Source: a virus. From it: a stretch of DNA of 64,000 nucleotides. This document shows positions 50,730 to 60,177 of the stretch, one piece after another. The notes under the pieces are model-generated. The model was not told the DNA's origin. It was given only the letters and a program-made list of their open reading frames with translations, and made no database searches. The position numbers and the translations under genes are program-made. The stretch is from positions 1 to 64,000 of IMG/VR virus record IMGVR_UViG_3300023184_000028. One strand, given 5' to 3'. Each line of letters opens with the position of its first letter. Within the stretch, counting starts at the first letter, position 1.

Positions 50730-51570
50730 TTTTTAACATTTTAATTAGTTCATTAATTGTTAAACCTTCTTTGTCGGCCATTTTTTTAAGGGCCTCAACA
50801 TTTTTCTTAATAACTTTAGAAACTTTACTTTCTTTTTCACTAATTTCGGTTCCTTTATTTCTCTTATTAAGTAAAATTTCTTCAACCACTTTAATCATTT
50901 TAGCCCTTTCAATTTCAGACAAGGTCATTCTATCTATAAATCCTTTCTTGTGTCTGATACTTTTAGGTGCGTTATTAGTTCTTTTTCCGTATGGGTCTTT
51001 ACCAAACTGTTGAGTTCTTTCTTTTGCCTCATCAGGATTCATACCCATCTTAGTACATAAATATTTATAAGTTTGTTTTCCATCCATATCTTTTGTTTCT
51101 TCATATCCAAAAGCTTCTGAATAATCAACTTCATTAACAACATCTTCATCATCAACCGATTCACCGTAGTATTTTCTATAACCTCTTAATAATGGGTTAT
51201 TTGGCATTCTTGCCATTGCCACTGTTTGGTCAGTTGTTTTATGTGGAGTCATTCCCATATCTAAAATAGGGATACTTGAATTTGCTAAAGAACCATCTTT
51301 ATCAATAAACTCACCTATTTCATCTTTACTAATTGGCTCAAAATATTTTTTAATTTGGTCTTTTGTTTTTAATTTTTTTCCTTTAATAACAGACGAAACA
51401 CCCTTTCTAACTTTTTCACTATCTTTTTTGTCAAAATCTAATTTATCGTCTTTTTTTCTTGATTCCGTTAATGTTTCGGCAATAGAATAGTATAACGATA
51501 TTTTATCTGTTTTTTCTGTTAAATAAAAGTAATAAGGTCTTATAAAATATTCCTTGTTAAATTCAATCAT
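50722..51570 (-). CDS. hypothetical protein, first gene of the long leftward operon
   Basis: 282 residues. It starts MIEFNKEYFIRPYYFYLTE and contains a second leader-like AETLTESRKKDDKLDF. The rest is charged helix with conserved-looking patches (MTPHKTTDQTVAMARMPNN, then FGKDPYGKRTNNAPKS) and a KxSKVIKKNVEALKKMADKEG end. No family known. Its promoter is the divergent late-type motif at 51586-51594; the genes down to 33738 follow without another clear promoter. Confidence 0.55.
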   Translation of the reverse strand: MIEFNKEYFIRPYYFYLTEKTDKISLYYSIAETLTESRKKDDKLDFDKKDSEKVRKGVSSVIKGKKLKTKDQIKKYFEPISKDEIGEFIDKDGSLANSSIPILDMGMTPHKTTDQTVAMARMPNNPLLRGYRKYYGESVDDEDVVNEVDYSEAFGYEETKDMDGKQTYKYLCTKMGMNPDEAKERTQQFGKDPYGKRTNNAPKSIRHKKGFIDRMTLSEIERAKMIKVVEEILLNKRNKGTEISEKESKVSKVIKKNVEALKKMADKEGLTINELIKMLKSE

Positions 51571-51585
51571 CTCAAATTATTTATA

Positions 51586-51594
51586 TATAAATAC
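51586..51594 (-). promoter_or_regulatory. putative late promoter GTATTTATA (minus strand)
   Basis: TATAAATAC on the plus strand, 15 nt upstream of the start at 51570. It would drive the leftward operon from 51570 to 33738. Confidence 0.6.
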
Positions 51595-51604
51595 TGCGAT
51601 TCAA

Positions 51605-51613
51605 GTATTTATC
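51605..51613 (+). promoter_or_regulatory. putative late promoter GTATTTATC
   Basis: Located 10 nt before the ATG at 51624; diverges from the motif at 51586-51594. Confidence 0.55.
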
Positions 51614-51623
51614 TAAAGTAATT

Positions 51624-54600
51624 ATGTCGTATCAAAATATAAATCAGTATAATTTTAATAAGTGGTACCTTATAGATAGGTCTGATATTCAGGATTTTTG
51701 CTTGGCATCAGATGAAAAGGACTACAAATTTGAGGTTATTTTCTCAAATACACTTATTGGTGCCGATGACGGTAATAAACTTCCTATCAGTTTTGATTTG
51801 GATTATAGTGGTAACACAGAATTTTATGTGTTAAATTATAATGAATATAATCCATTTAATAACTTAGTTTCATCCAATTATTATAACCCAAAAAATGAGG
51901 ATTTAACTTGTTTTACAGCGAACACTGCCTGTGATATTGGACTTACAGGAACCGATAACGGACTTGTAGAACAGATGACAGGTGAAACAATTACATTTAC
52001 TCAAGGATTATTTGATAATTCGTTAAAGTTTGAGAGATTATATTTTGATAGAAGATTAAAACTTCACCAAGTAACAGGATATACCCAATCACCAAACATA
52101 CAATTTTCAGGGCTACCTGATACCATGTTATTTAATGTAGTATCAAAATTGGAAGATAAGGTCGGTGTTTATCATGAATTATATGGTGGGTTTTATCAAG
52201 GGTTTTATAAGTTACATGGATACGATTACGAAATTTTTCCTGAAAGAGTAAATAAGGGATGGACTGTGGAGATGTTATTAAAACCAAGATTGGTTGATGA
52301 ATACATATTAAATCCCGGTGAAACAACTCTTAATACTTTCTATCCTGATAATAAAAATATATTTTTCTTTTTTGGAACTAGAGCAGAGAACAAATATTAT
52401 CACCATGCTAGCGGAAGTCCTGTTTCAGATACGGGATATACGAGGGTAACATCTTTATTAAGTTCTATTGAAACTTGTGCATGTTGTGATTCAGGCGTGA
52501 CTACTTCAAGATGTATTTACGTTTATCCTCCCCAACACGACCCATCAATTACCGCAACCACTTGTGGATGGGAGGGACAAAAACACGCTTGTTCTGCGGT
52601 TACAACTACAACAACTGTACAATGTGCCCCTTGTGAACCTTGTTTAACAGGATGTGATGGTACAACACCACAAACATACGAATATACTTGTGAAACCGAC
52701 CCATTATTTGATTCAATGTCAAATGCCATCGCACTTAAATTATGTGGTGACCCAAAGAATCCTCAGATTGGTGTTAGAATGTTAAGATTTACGGGGACAT
52801 CATTTGCCGATGGTAATTGTATCACGGGTTCTTGTTCTACAACAGGAGTTAGTGTTACGACAGGTTATACAATAGAAACATTATGTACTCCAAAAGGGAT
52901 ATATGACGATTGTTTATTAATTAGTACCGAAATCTTAAACAAAGAACGTTGGATTCAGATTGATGCGGTTTGGGAAAGAAATACATATCTTGAAAATTGT
53001 GATTTGTGGTATAAAGGAGGCTTGGGACTAATAACAAAAACGGAATATCTTGCGAGTTTATCAAACAACTCAATTTCATTGGTAACACCAACTAATTGTT
53101 CTCCTGATGAAAAAATAACCTTATCTCAATTAAATCAAGCTTGGTTAAATGAGAAAGATTTTAGAAAAGGTAAATTAAAAATATATGTTAATGGTAGGTC
53201 ATTCTATACTTTTGAGAATGTTGAAGAAATCATACCTAGGTCATTATATGCCGACAAAGAAAAACAACTTGGGGTTCCGTTTAGTATATCATGGGGTGGC
53301 GGAACGCAAGGATTACATAATAATTTAGTATTTACGGGAGCTCCTGATTCATTAACAGGTTTAATCTATCAACAAGACCCCGAATTATTCCCAAATAATA
53401 TTTTAAGTGGTACAACTTTATCAGGTTTAACAACTACTATTTTATTAGAACAAAATTTTGGTGGAACATTTGATGGGGGTATTTCACAGTTTAGAATGTA
53501 TAGCGAACCTTTAAGTGCTGATGAAGTTAAACATAACTACAAACTACTTAAAGATAAATTTTCGTTATTTGATTACGATTGTCCTAATTGTTGTTTACCA
53601 AATGATATTATTGGTAATATAAGTGTATGTGATATAAGTTATGACGTGTTATCTGCAAATACAATAACTGTAAGAGCAGTTTATTCTGCGGGTTCAATAT
53701 CTTCAACATATATTGCAGAATCTCAATTTCCTTTAGATGATAATATTGATTTTACATTCACTAATACATTGGGTGTATATGTTGGAGACCCAATAATTAT
53801 TGATGTTTCAATAACAATTGAATCTGGTTCTAGTTCAGGGACAACAACAATCGTAATAGATTCCGATTTTAATAATTTGGACTTAACAAGCAGTTTTTCA
53901 GGGTTTAATACGACATTTACAGGAACTACACAATTTGGGTTTAGAGCGATATATGATTATAACTTTATAATTCCTCCGAGCCCAACACCAACACCAACTC
54001 CTACACCTACACCAACTCAAACTCCTGACCAAGTATTAATTGACCCAATTATTACTGATAATGGTGAGTTTATTTCAGTTGGTGAAAACGAATATTTACA
54101 ATTTGTTGACCCAGAACAAAATATTTTTGATGCGGTTTTAACTACTATCGGTGAATACATATCGGTTGGATTTGACCAATTTTTAAGGTTTATAAATCCA
54201 TCCCCAAGTCCTACACCCACGATGGGTTCACCATTTCAGTTAGGTAGAAAACATGTTAAAGATGAAAGAGATAACAATTACTTAATTTCTAATTTTTACG
54301 ATTGGTTGGTTAGTGTTAAAACCAAACCAACGGTTGTTCCAACGCCAACACCGACAAAAACAAAATTACCAATAACACCAACACCGACAAAAACAAAATT
54401 ACCAATAACACCAACAAAAACACCAACCCCAAGTATAACACCAAGCAAATCAATAACAACGAAATATTGGGATGATAATGTATGGTGGGGTAATCAATTA
54501 AATACTCCAATGTGTGTTGGATATGCTTGGGCCCATTGGATTTCAGATGGCCCTATAGTTCATACTGGAACTCAACCTGTGGTTTCTCCTAGTTTAATAT

Positions 54601-55016
54601 ACTATGAAGCACAAAAAGTTGATGAATGGGTTGGTGAAAATTATGCCGGAACATCTGTTAGGGGTGCCGCCAAATACTTAAAAACTGCAGGTAAAATAAC
54701 ATCGTACTATTGGGCATTTGATGTTAACACTTTAGTTAATACCGTATTAAATTTAGGTCCAGTTGTTGTCGGCACCAATTGGTATTACAATATGTTTTAC
54801 CCGGTAAATGGTGTTATAAGTGTAGGAGGTTATTACGCTGGCGGTCACGCTTACGTAATAAATGGGGTTGATACAGTAAAAAAACAATTTAGAATAAAAA
54901 ATAGTTGGGGTCAAACTTGGGGTATTACTGGACATGCTTATATCTCATTTACGGATATGGCAAGATTAATTTCTGAAAGTGGTGAAATATGTTTGGCAGT
55001 AGAAAATAATTTTTAA
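51624..55016 (+). CDS. fibre/adhesin protein with LamG-like region and C-terminal papain peptidase
   Basis: 1130 residues. The N-terminal 680 residues are beta-rich with a LamG/concanavalin-like part ending in ISQFRMYSEPLSADEVKHNYK. Pro-Thr linkers (54 kb region, including 33-bp repeats) lead to a C-terminal papain (C1A) domain (947-1130): Cys964 in NTPMCVGYAWAHW, His1075 in GGHAYVINGV and Asn1093 in KNSWGQTWG complete the triad. The usual glutamine before the cysteine is not obvious (NQLNTPMC gives a possible Gln). A surface fibre carrying a peptidase could cleave a host surface protein during entry. Confidence 0.85.
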   Translation: MSYQNINQYNFNKWYLIDRSDIQDFCLASDEKDYKFEVIFSNTLIGADDGNKLPISFDLDYSGNTEFYVLNYNEYNPFNNLVSSNYYNPKNEDLTCFTANTACDIGLTGTDNGLVEQMTGETITFTQGLFDNSLKFERLYFDRRLKLHQVTGYTQSPNIQFSGLPDTMLFNVVSKLEDKVGVYHELYGGFYQGFYKLHGYDYEIFPERVNKGWTVEMLLKPRLVDEYILNPGETTLNTFYPDNKNIFFFFGTRAENKYYHHASGSPVSDTGYTRVTSLLSSIETCACCDSGVTTSRCIYVYPPQHDPSITATTCGWEGQKHACSAVTTTTTVQCAPCEPCLTGCDGTTPQTYEYTCETDPLFDSMSNAIALKLCGDPKNPQIGVRMLRFTGTSFADGNCITGSCSTTGVSVTTGYTIETLCTPKGIYDDCLLISTEILNKERWIQIDAVWERNTYLENCDLWYKGGLGLITKTEYLASLSNNSISLVTPTNCSPDEKITLSQLNQAWLNEKDFRKGKLKIYVNGRSFYTFENVEEIIPRSLYADKEKQLGVPFSISWGGGTQGLHNNLVFTGAPDSLTGLIYQQDPELFPNNILSGTTLSGLTTTILLEQNFGGTFDGGISQFRMYSEPLSADEVKHNYKLLKDKFSLFDYDCPNCCLPNDIIGNISVCDISYDVLSANTITVRAVYSAGSISSTYIAESQFPLDDNIDFTFTNTLGVYVGDPIIIDVSITIESGSSSGTTTIVIDSDFNNLDLTSSFSGFNTTFTGTTQFGFRAIYDYNFIIPPSPTPTPTPTPTPTQTPDQVLIDPIITDNGEFISVGENEYLQFVDPEQNIFDAVLTTIGEYISVGFDQFLRFINPSPSPTPTMGSPFQLGRKHVKDERDNNYLISNFYDWLVSVKTKPTVVPTPTPTKTKLPITPTPTKTKLPITPTKTPTPSITPSKSITTKYWDDNVWWGNQLNTPMCVGYAWAHWISDGPIVHTGTQPVVSPSLIYYEAQKVDEWVGENYAGTSVRGAAKYLKTAGKITSYYWAFDVNTLVNTVLNLGPVVVGTNWYYNMFYPVNGVISVGGYYAGGHAYVINGVDTVKKQFRIKNSWGQTWGITGHAYISFTDMARLISESGEICLAVENNF
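54343..54408 (+). repeat. two 33-bp coding repeats in the Pro-Thr linker
   Basis: The copies 54343-54375 and 54376-54408 are identical except for one base and encode TPTPTKTKLPI. Similar (ACNCCN) Pro-Thr tracts recur at 53985, 55270, 55590 and 63780 in other genes. Confidence 0.8.
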
Positions 55017-55030
55017 TAAATAATATTACC

Positions 55031-56251
55031 ATGAAATGTTATAAATATACAATTACGAACACGGCAACTACTTGGGTAACATTTGGTTACCATAGTTGCG
55101 AAAGTAACTTAATCGTAACTCAAGATGAGTTATTTCCGGGTCAGCATAAATATGTTTGGGCATACGAAGATACAATAGTATCTGCTTTCCAAACAGGTTA
55201 TAATCTTAATAATGATACTTTAAACCCAATACCAATTTCAACAGGTGCTACAACCACTACTACAACCATTCCACCTACACCAACTAATACTGAAACGCCA
55301 ACGCCAACAAATACTGAAACGCCAACACCGACTCCTACTCCAACATTACCAATGTATTATTACGATGTTAATGGTTATAGTTGCGGAACTCCTTGTAATT
55401 TTGCGGGAACATTTGTTGTTAAATCATCAACTCCTTTAACTACCGGATATTTTTATAATAACCCTGAAAATAGGACATATTCATTTGAAATTTTATCATT
55501 AACATCAGAAGTTGTTACAAATTATGATTTATCAACCGAACCTGGATATAGTGATTGTGTATCGTCTTGTTATGGGCCAACACCCACACCAACTAACACA
55601 TCTACCCCCACACCAACAGTAACACCAACAATAACACCAACACAAGCACCTAATTATAGTCAATGTGCGTCAGGGTGGACATTATTAAACTTGGATGTTA
55701 CAACATATAGAAATGGTGACCCAATTCCTGAAGTAACAGGTAACACAGAATGGACTGGTTTGACAACAGGTGCTTGGTGTAATCCTGGAGGTAGTTCAAA
55801 TCCAAACCCATTGTATGGAAAATTATATAATTGGTATGCAGTAAATGACCCAAGAGGTCTCGCACCCGAGGGGTATCATATACCAACACAAAGTGAATGG
55901 TTAGATTTAATAAATTGCGCCGGAGGAGCATCAATTGCTGGAGGTGAATTAAAAATGACAGGAAATACTGGTAATTGGGCGCCACCAAATTCAGGTGCAA
56001 CTAATAGTACTAATTTTTCGGGTTTACCAGCAGGAGTAAGGGCTTCAACAAATGGAAGTTTTGGGGGAACATATACACAGGCAGGTTTTTGGGCATCAAA
56101 TGAACAAAGTTCATTAAATGCTATTTCAAATTTTTTAACTTATTCAAGTACTAATGTTTCTTCTGTAAATTCACCAAAAAGTAGAGGACTTAGTGTTAGA
56201 TTAATACAAGACCCAACAACAACACCAACACCAACTCCAACAATAACGTAA
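55031..56251 (+). CDS. fibre protein with a C-terminal FISUMP domain
   Basis: 406 residues. The N-terminal 60 residues (KCYKYTITNTATTWVTFGYH) form a domain also found in the last gene of the window. Pro-Thr linkers separate it from a second small beta domain and then a FISUMP domain (about 225-395): GKLYNWYAVNDPRGLAPEGYHIPTQ, here in parts, then TNFSGLPAGVRASTNGSF, FWASNEQSS and SRGLSVRLIQD. FISUMP is a Bacteroidota surface domain with a C-type-lectin-like fold, so a receptor-binding role is likely. Confidence 0.8.
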   Translation: MKCYKYTITNTATTWVTFGYHSCESNLIVTQDELFPGQHKYVWAYEDTIVSAFQTGYNLNNDTLNPIPISTGATTTTTTIPPTPTNTETPTPTNTETPTPTPTPTLPMYYYDVNGYSCGTPCNFAGTFVVKSSTPLTTGYFYNNPENRTYSFEILSLTSEVVTNYDLSTEPGYSDCVSSCYGPTPTPTNTSTPTPTVTPTITPTQAPNYSQCASGWTLLNLDVTTYRNGDPIPEVTGNTEWTGLTTGAWCNPGGSSNPNPLYGKLYNWYAVNDPRGLAPEGYHIPTQSEWLDLINCAGGASIAGGELKMTGNTGNWAPPNSGATNSTNFSGLPAGVRASTNGSFGGTYTQAGFWASNEQSSLNAISNFLTYSSTNVSSVNSPKSRGLSVRLIQDPTTTPTPTPTIT

Positions 56252-56278
56252 AAAAAGTAAATAATAAAACAATAAAAG

Positions 56279-56287
56279 ATATTTATA
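56279..56287 (+). promoter_or_regulatory. putative late promoter ATATTTATA
   Basis: Located 17 nt before the ATG at 56305; the sequence continues to TATTTATAAATA, which also contains a forward T4-like TATAAATA. Confidence 0.5.
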
Positions 56288-56304
56288 AATAAAATAGAAA
56301 AATT

Positions 56305-58782
56305 ATGTTAACAGGAAAAACCATAGGACAATTAACTTATTTGGAAGTACCAACACCAGATACTTTAATACCCGTAGAATTAAGCGGAGCCACATATCAT
56401 ATTGACTTCTCGGCAATCACTACAGGAGGACTTATTGAAGTAACTTACTCTGAACTTGTAGATAAAATTAATGGTGAAACATTAACAAAAGGTACTCATT
56501 ATATCATAACTGATTTCCAAACTTGTTATGATGTTCCTGAATATTATGTAAATGGTAATCCTAAAGGAAGTAATGTAATACAATACAATCAAGGCAATAT
56601 TGAACCTATTATTGTTTTCGCAACAAGTATTAGTACAATTAGTTCTACCGCATATCAACCATCATATCCAAATGATAGAATCCAGTATGATTGGACTTTT
56701 AATATGACACCAAATACAGGTGGGATTGCTCTTGGTAGAATAACAGAAAGAATTGATGAATATAACAATAGAACCGACTATGACCACAGAACCATACTTT
56801 TTAATAGATTTAAATCATACAATAAAGGCTCTCAATTAACGGGGACTATCAATAGTTATGATTCCTCAACGGGTATAATAACAGGTAATGGTACTTTATT
56901 TTTAGGTGAAGTAGAAATTGGGGACATACTATTTTTTGAATATCAAGGATATATGGTGGGTGTTAGGGTTTATAGTGCTAGTACAAATACCACAATATTA
57001 GTTATTGTTGACCCGTCATTTGGAAGCACAATAAACTTCACAGGTGGACTTATTCCTTTCTACGCATCAACACCAACAGGTAATTACTACGAATATAAAG
57101 AGGTTTATATTGGACAAAAAAATGAAGAAGACTGGGATAATTTTTTAACTTTTAATTTAGATGGAAGTGCAATACATAACTATATTGGTGATTATTCTAA
57201 ATTTTATCTTGATGAAATCGGAAGTAACTCAGGATTTTTATTGGCAAATAATGTGTTTTATGGTAATAGAACTTATTCAAATACTATTGGTGATAGGTCT
57301 TATAACAATACGGGAACATATTGGTTTGCAAGAAATACAATTGCCGGTAGATTTTATAACAATGTAATTCATAATAATGGTTTTTATAGTAATAGTATTG
57401 GAGAATATTTTGATAATAACATTATTAAAGGTTATATGTATGAAAATACAATTGAACAATACTTTGAGAATAATGAAATTTATAGGGACTTTTATAGTAA
57501 TCAAATTGGTAACTATTTTGATTATAATACAACATACCATTATTTTTACGATAATAAAATAGGTGTTTATTTTGAAAATAACACTATTGGTCAAGAAGAC
57601 ATATATTATGAATTTTATTCAAACAAAATAAATAATAATTTTAAAGGTAATTTATTTCTTGGTGATTTTTCTCTTAATACTGTCGATTCTAATGTTGTGG
57701 GTAATCATTTTTCAGGTTATACTGTGGCAAATAAAATAGGTTTAGAAACAAATTATAATGACTTTTCAGATGTTGTGACAGGAAATGATTTAAAAGGGAA
57801 TTTTTATGAAAACACTATTGACGGTTCATTTGACGGAAATACTATTGGATTTACGTTTCACGATAACTCAATAGTTGGTACTCTACAAGGAAATAAGTTT
57901 GGCTATGAAACTTCAGGTAATACTATTACAGGATATTTCACAGGTAATACTGTTGGAAATTATTTTAATAATAATGAATTTTCAGGTGAAACCACAGAAA
58001 ACATAATAGGTGATTTATGTTATGAAAACCAAATATTAAACTATTTTGAGGGTAATAACATATCTTATGGTTTTAAAGGTAATCTTATTTTAGAACCATT
58101 TGCATTTAACAATGTGGGTCTTGGATTCACCGCAAATCAAATATCTGGCCAGACAATATTTAATACGTTTGGTGACGCAACCGCAGGAAACGATTTCTTA
58201 GGTAATTTTATAAGTAATAAAATAAGTAATTTGTTTGTAGAAAATTCGGTTGGCAGTGATTTTAGTCTTAATACTATTGGAGAATCATTTGGTTTTAATA
58301 TTATCGGTAATTCATTTGGAGCAAACACAGTTGGAATAGGATTCCAATATAACACCATCGGTAATGAATTTGAAAGTAATTATATTGGTGATATATTTTC
58401 CGGAAATACCATAGGTAATAGTTTTGGATATGGAGCTGTCTCAAGTCAAAAAAATATTGTAGGTGATAATTTTATTGCCAATACAATAGGAGAACATTTT
58501 TATAATAATAGAATTAGTAATAATTTTAACCTTAATACTGTTGATAACTATTTCCAATGGAATATTGTTGATACCATAGTTGGCGATACTTGTTTAACTA
58601 CGGGTGTTTTGTACGAACCAACTACGGTTAATATCTTTAAAAATAGAAATCTTGATAATAGATTGTCGTATTATGATGAGTTAGATGTATTAACAATAGA
58701 AACATTAACTGAAGCACCTTGTAATGACTTTGTGACTTTAGACATACCAGAGAATGATTTGAATTTTGGATTAATATTATAA
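56305..58782 (+). CDS. fibre protein with a long beta-solenoid repeat
   Basis: 825 residues. The first 30 residues (KTIGQLTYLEVPTPDTLIPV) match the start of the fibre gene at 62407. A globular part runs to about 300. From about 305 to 790 there are dozens of short repeats of the form NxIGxxFxxN (examples NTIAGRFYNNVIHNN, NTIGNSFGYGAV), which is the pattern of a right-handed beta-helix or similar solenoid. The repeat is rich in Asn, Phe and Gly. Such solenoids form the shafts of phage fibres or the catalytic part of depolymerases; no catalytic cleft can be identified. Confidence 0.75.
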   Translation: MLTGKTIGQLTYLEVPTPDTLIPVELSGATYHIDFSAITTGGLIEVTYSELVDKINGETLTKGTHYIITDFQTCYDVPEYYVNGNPKGSNVIQYNQGNIEPIIVFATSISTISSTAYQPSYPNDRIQYDWTFNMTPNTGGIALGRITERIDEYNNRTDYDHRTILFNRFKSYNKGSQLTGTINSYDSSTGIITGNGTLFLGEVEIGDILFFEYQGYMVGVRVYSASTNTTILVIVDPSFGSTINFTGGLIPFYASTPTGNYYEYKEVYIGQKNEEDWDNFLTFNLDGSAIHNYIGDYSKFYLDEIGSNSGFLLANNVFYGNRTYSNTIGDRSYNNTGTYWFARNTIAGRFYNNVIHNNGFYSNSIGEYFDNNIIKGYMYENTIEQYFENNEIYRDFYSNQIGNYFDYNTTYHYFYDNKIGVYFENNTIGQEDIYYEFYSNKINNNFKGNLFLGDFSLNTVDSNVVGNHFSGYTVANKIGLETNYNDFSDVVTGNDLKGNFYENTIDGSFDGNTIGFTFHDNSIVGTLQGNKFGYETSGNTITGYFTGNTVGNYFNNNEFSGETTENIIGDLCYENQILNYFEGNNISYGFKGNLILEPFAFNNVGLGFTANQISGQTIFNTFGDATAGNDFLGNFISNKISNLFVENSVGSDFSLNTIGESFGFNIIGNSFGANTVGIGFQYNTIGNEFESNYIGDIFSGNTIGNSFGYGAVSSQKNIVGDNFIANTIGEHFYNNRISNNFNLNTVDNYFQWNIVDTIVGDTCLTTGVLYEPTTVNIFKNRNLDNRLSYYDELDVLTIETLTEAPCNDFVTLDIPENDLNFGLIL

Positions 58783-58807
58783 TAAATAAAAAATAAAAAA
58801 TAAAAAA

Positions 58808-59884
58808 ATGATACAAGGAATTAGAATAACAAGTACAAATTTATCAGGTGCCACCGCCGATGTAACTTTTTATCCAACAACAGGTGGCTCAACTTCTTTA
58901 GGTACTCAAACGGTACCTTTTGATAACATTAGTGATTATCCTTACGGTACTTATGATTTATCAATTGCCGAATACGATAGAACCTATGAAATAGAAGTAC
59001 CAGCACCCTTAACAGGCCAAAGTGCGTATACTGATACGGTAAGGGGAGTTACAGTAGATGGCGGAGCACAACCATTCTCAGGTGCGGTATTATCTGAGGT
59101 GTGGGGTACATATACAACAGAATATATCACAAATGAAGGTATACCATCTACAGACATTGTTTTAGCGGAAGGTATTTGTTCAGATGATGTGGATGCATCA
59201 AAAGTACCCGGAAATATTGGTGGATGGCCAACCAGTATTAATTCATTTTTAGGACCGTTTATGTCCGGTGGATTGGCAGGTTATCCGTTTGTTGGTAGTG
59301 TTGGGTTTGGAGCATTTGCAAGTCACGTAGCAACAACTCTTGGTGGAACCTTGTTTGTTACAAGTATGCCACATATTGGTGTAACTGAAGAAGGTAGTTC
59401 AGGTAGAATGTTACGTAGAGGTAAATCCGATAGTTTGACTGATAATACTTGTGGTGCTGTATGGGGTGCAATTAACCAAGTTGTAAATGTATTAAGTACC
59501 GCACCAAGTCAAGATAATCCACCATTTGACAATGGTAATTATTCTTTTTGGAAATTAACAGATATTTTATGGCCGTATAAATCAACCTTAACAGGTTTTA
59601 CAGGTACTGCTGAAGAAATATATAATAAACAAATGATATTTGCTACAGAAACTATTAGGGATTCCGCATATCAGTATGTTATTGACTATTTACCAGGTGC
59701 AACCGAAGCAAATACAGAAAATGATGTATATTTTTTAAGCGGTATTTTTATTAATAGTGATGTTAGTACGGGTACAACACAATTTGAATCATATGTTGTT
59801 GTTGATAAAGTTATGAAATATGTGTTTGACGACCAATGGTATGATATAACTGGCGATTATTTGGCGGGATTACCAATTGACTAA
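58808..59884 (+). CDS. fibre-module protein with an LCIB-type carbonic-anhydrase-like domain
   Basis: 358 residues. The first 60 residues form a small beta domain (VTFYPTTGGSTSLGTQTV) that recurs at 62139 and 63305. Residues about 92-330 follow the LCIB/C family pattern of algal and bacterial beta-carbonic anhydrase-like proteins: ICSDDV (Cys124, Asp126), GGLAGYPFVGSVGFGAFASH (154-173), SMPHIGVTEEG (His189) and NTCGAVWGAI (Cys215). The zinc ligands Cys-His-Cys and the Asp are all present. I compare from memory; no alignment was run. Hydration of CO2 at the virion surface or inside the cell is possible, as is a non-catalytic use. Confidence 0.65.
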   Translation: MIQGIRITSTNLSGATADVTFYPTTGGSTSLGTQTVPFDNISDYPYGTYDLSIAEYDRTYEIEVPAPLTGQSAYTDTVRGVTVDGGAQPFSGAVLSEVWGTYTTEYITNEGIPSTDIVLAEGICSDDVDASKVPGNIGGWPTSINSFLGPFMSGGLAGYPFVGSVGFGAFASHVATTLGGTLFVTSMPHIGVTEEGSSGRMLRRGKSDSLTDNTCGAVWGAINQVVNVLSTAPSQDNPPFDNGNYSFWKLTDILWPYKSTLTGFTGTAEEIYNKQMIFATETIRDSAYQYVIDYLPGATEANTENDVYFLSGIFINSDVSTGTTQFESYVVVDKVMKYVFDDQWYDITGDYLAGLPID

Positions 59885-59910
59885 ATAAATTAAAATAAAA
59901 AATAATAATT

Positions 59911-60177
59911 ATGAGAATTTGTATATTATGTGAAGAATCTAAAGTTTCACAAGCAAGAGAAAAAATGAAAAATAATAATATCTTAAAAATAGATTTATCC
60001 CCAACCGGAGAATTACCCGCAACACATAAGTTATGTGTTATGGCAGTAACCGAAGAAAGGGCGAAACAACTTATGGATTCCGCCGAATTAACAATAATTG
60101 AGGCAATGAACCCAAGTGAATTTTTGGAAAAACATAATCTAAAAAAAATCGGCAAATACGGAATTGGAAACCTATAA
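59911..60177 (+). CDS. small hypothetical protein
   Basis: 88 residues. MRICILCEESKVSQAREKMK, then KIDLSPTGELPATHKLCVMA and IEAMNPSEFLEKHNLKKIGK. One Cys pair CILC suggests metal binding but the second pair is missing. It lies after the LCIB-like gene and overlaps the oxygenase gene by 14 nt. The short strand-turn-helix layout looks real. No family recognised. Confidence 0.55.
   Translation: MRICILCEESKVSQAREKMKNNNILKIDLSPTGELPATHKLCVMAVTEERAKQLMDSAELTIIEAMNPSEFLEKHNLKKIGKYGIGNL

Noticed and set aside
55031-56251. FISUMP domain as the target of a diversity-generating retroelement
   Set aside because: No reverse transcriptase gene and no template repeat with A-rich mismatches are visible in the window. 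The possibility remains for sequence outside it.
57277-57594. Open frame opposite the beta-solenoid
   Set aside because: A frame shadow of a repetitive gene, rich in Ile and Val because of codon complementarity; no supporting signal.
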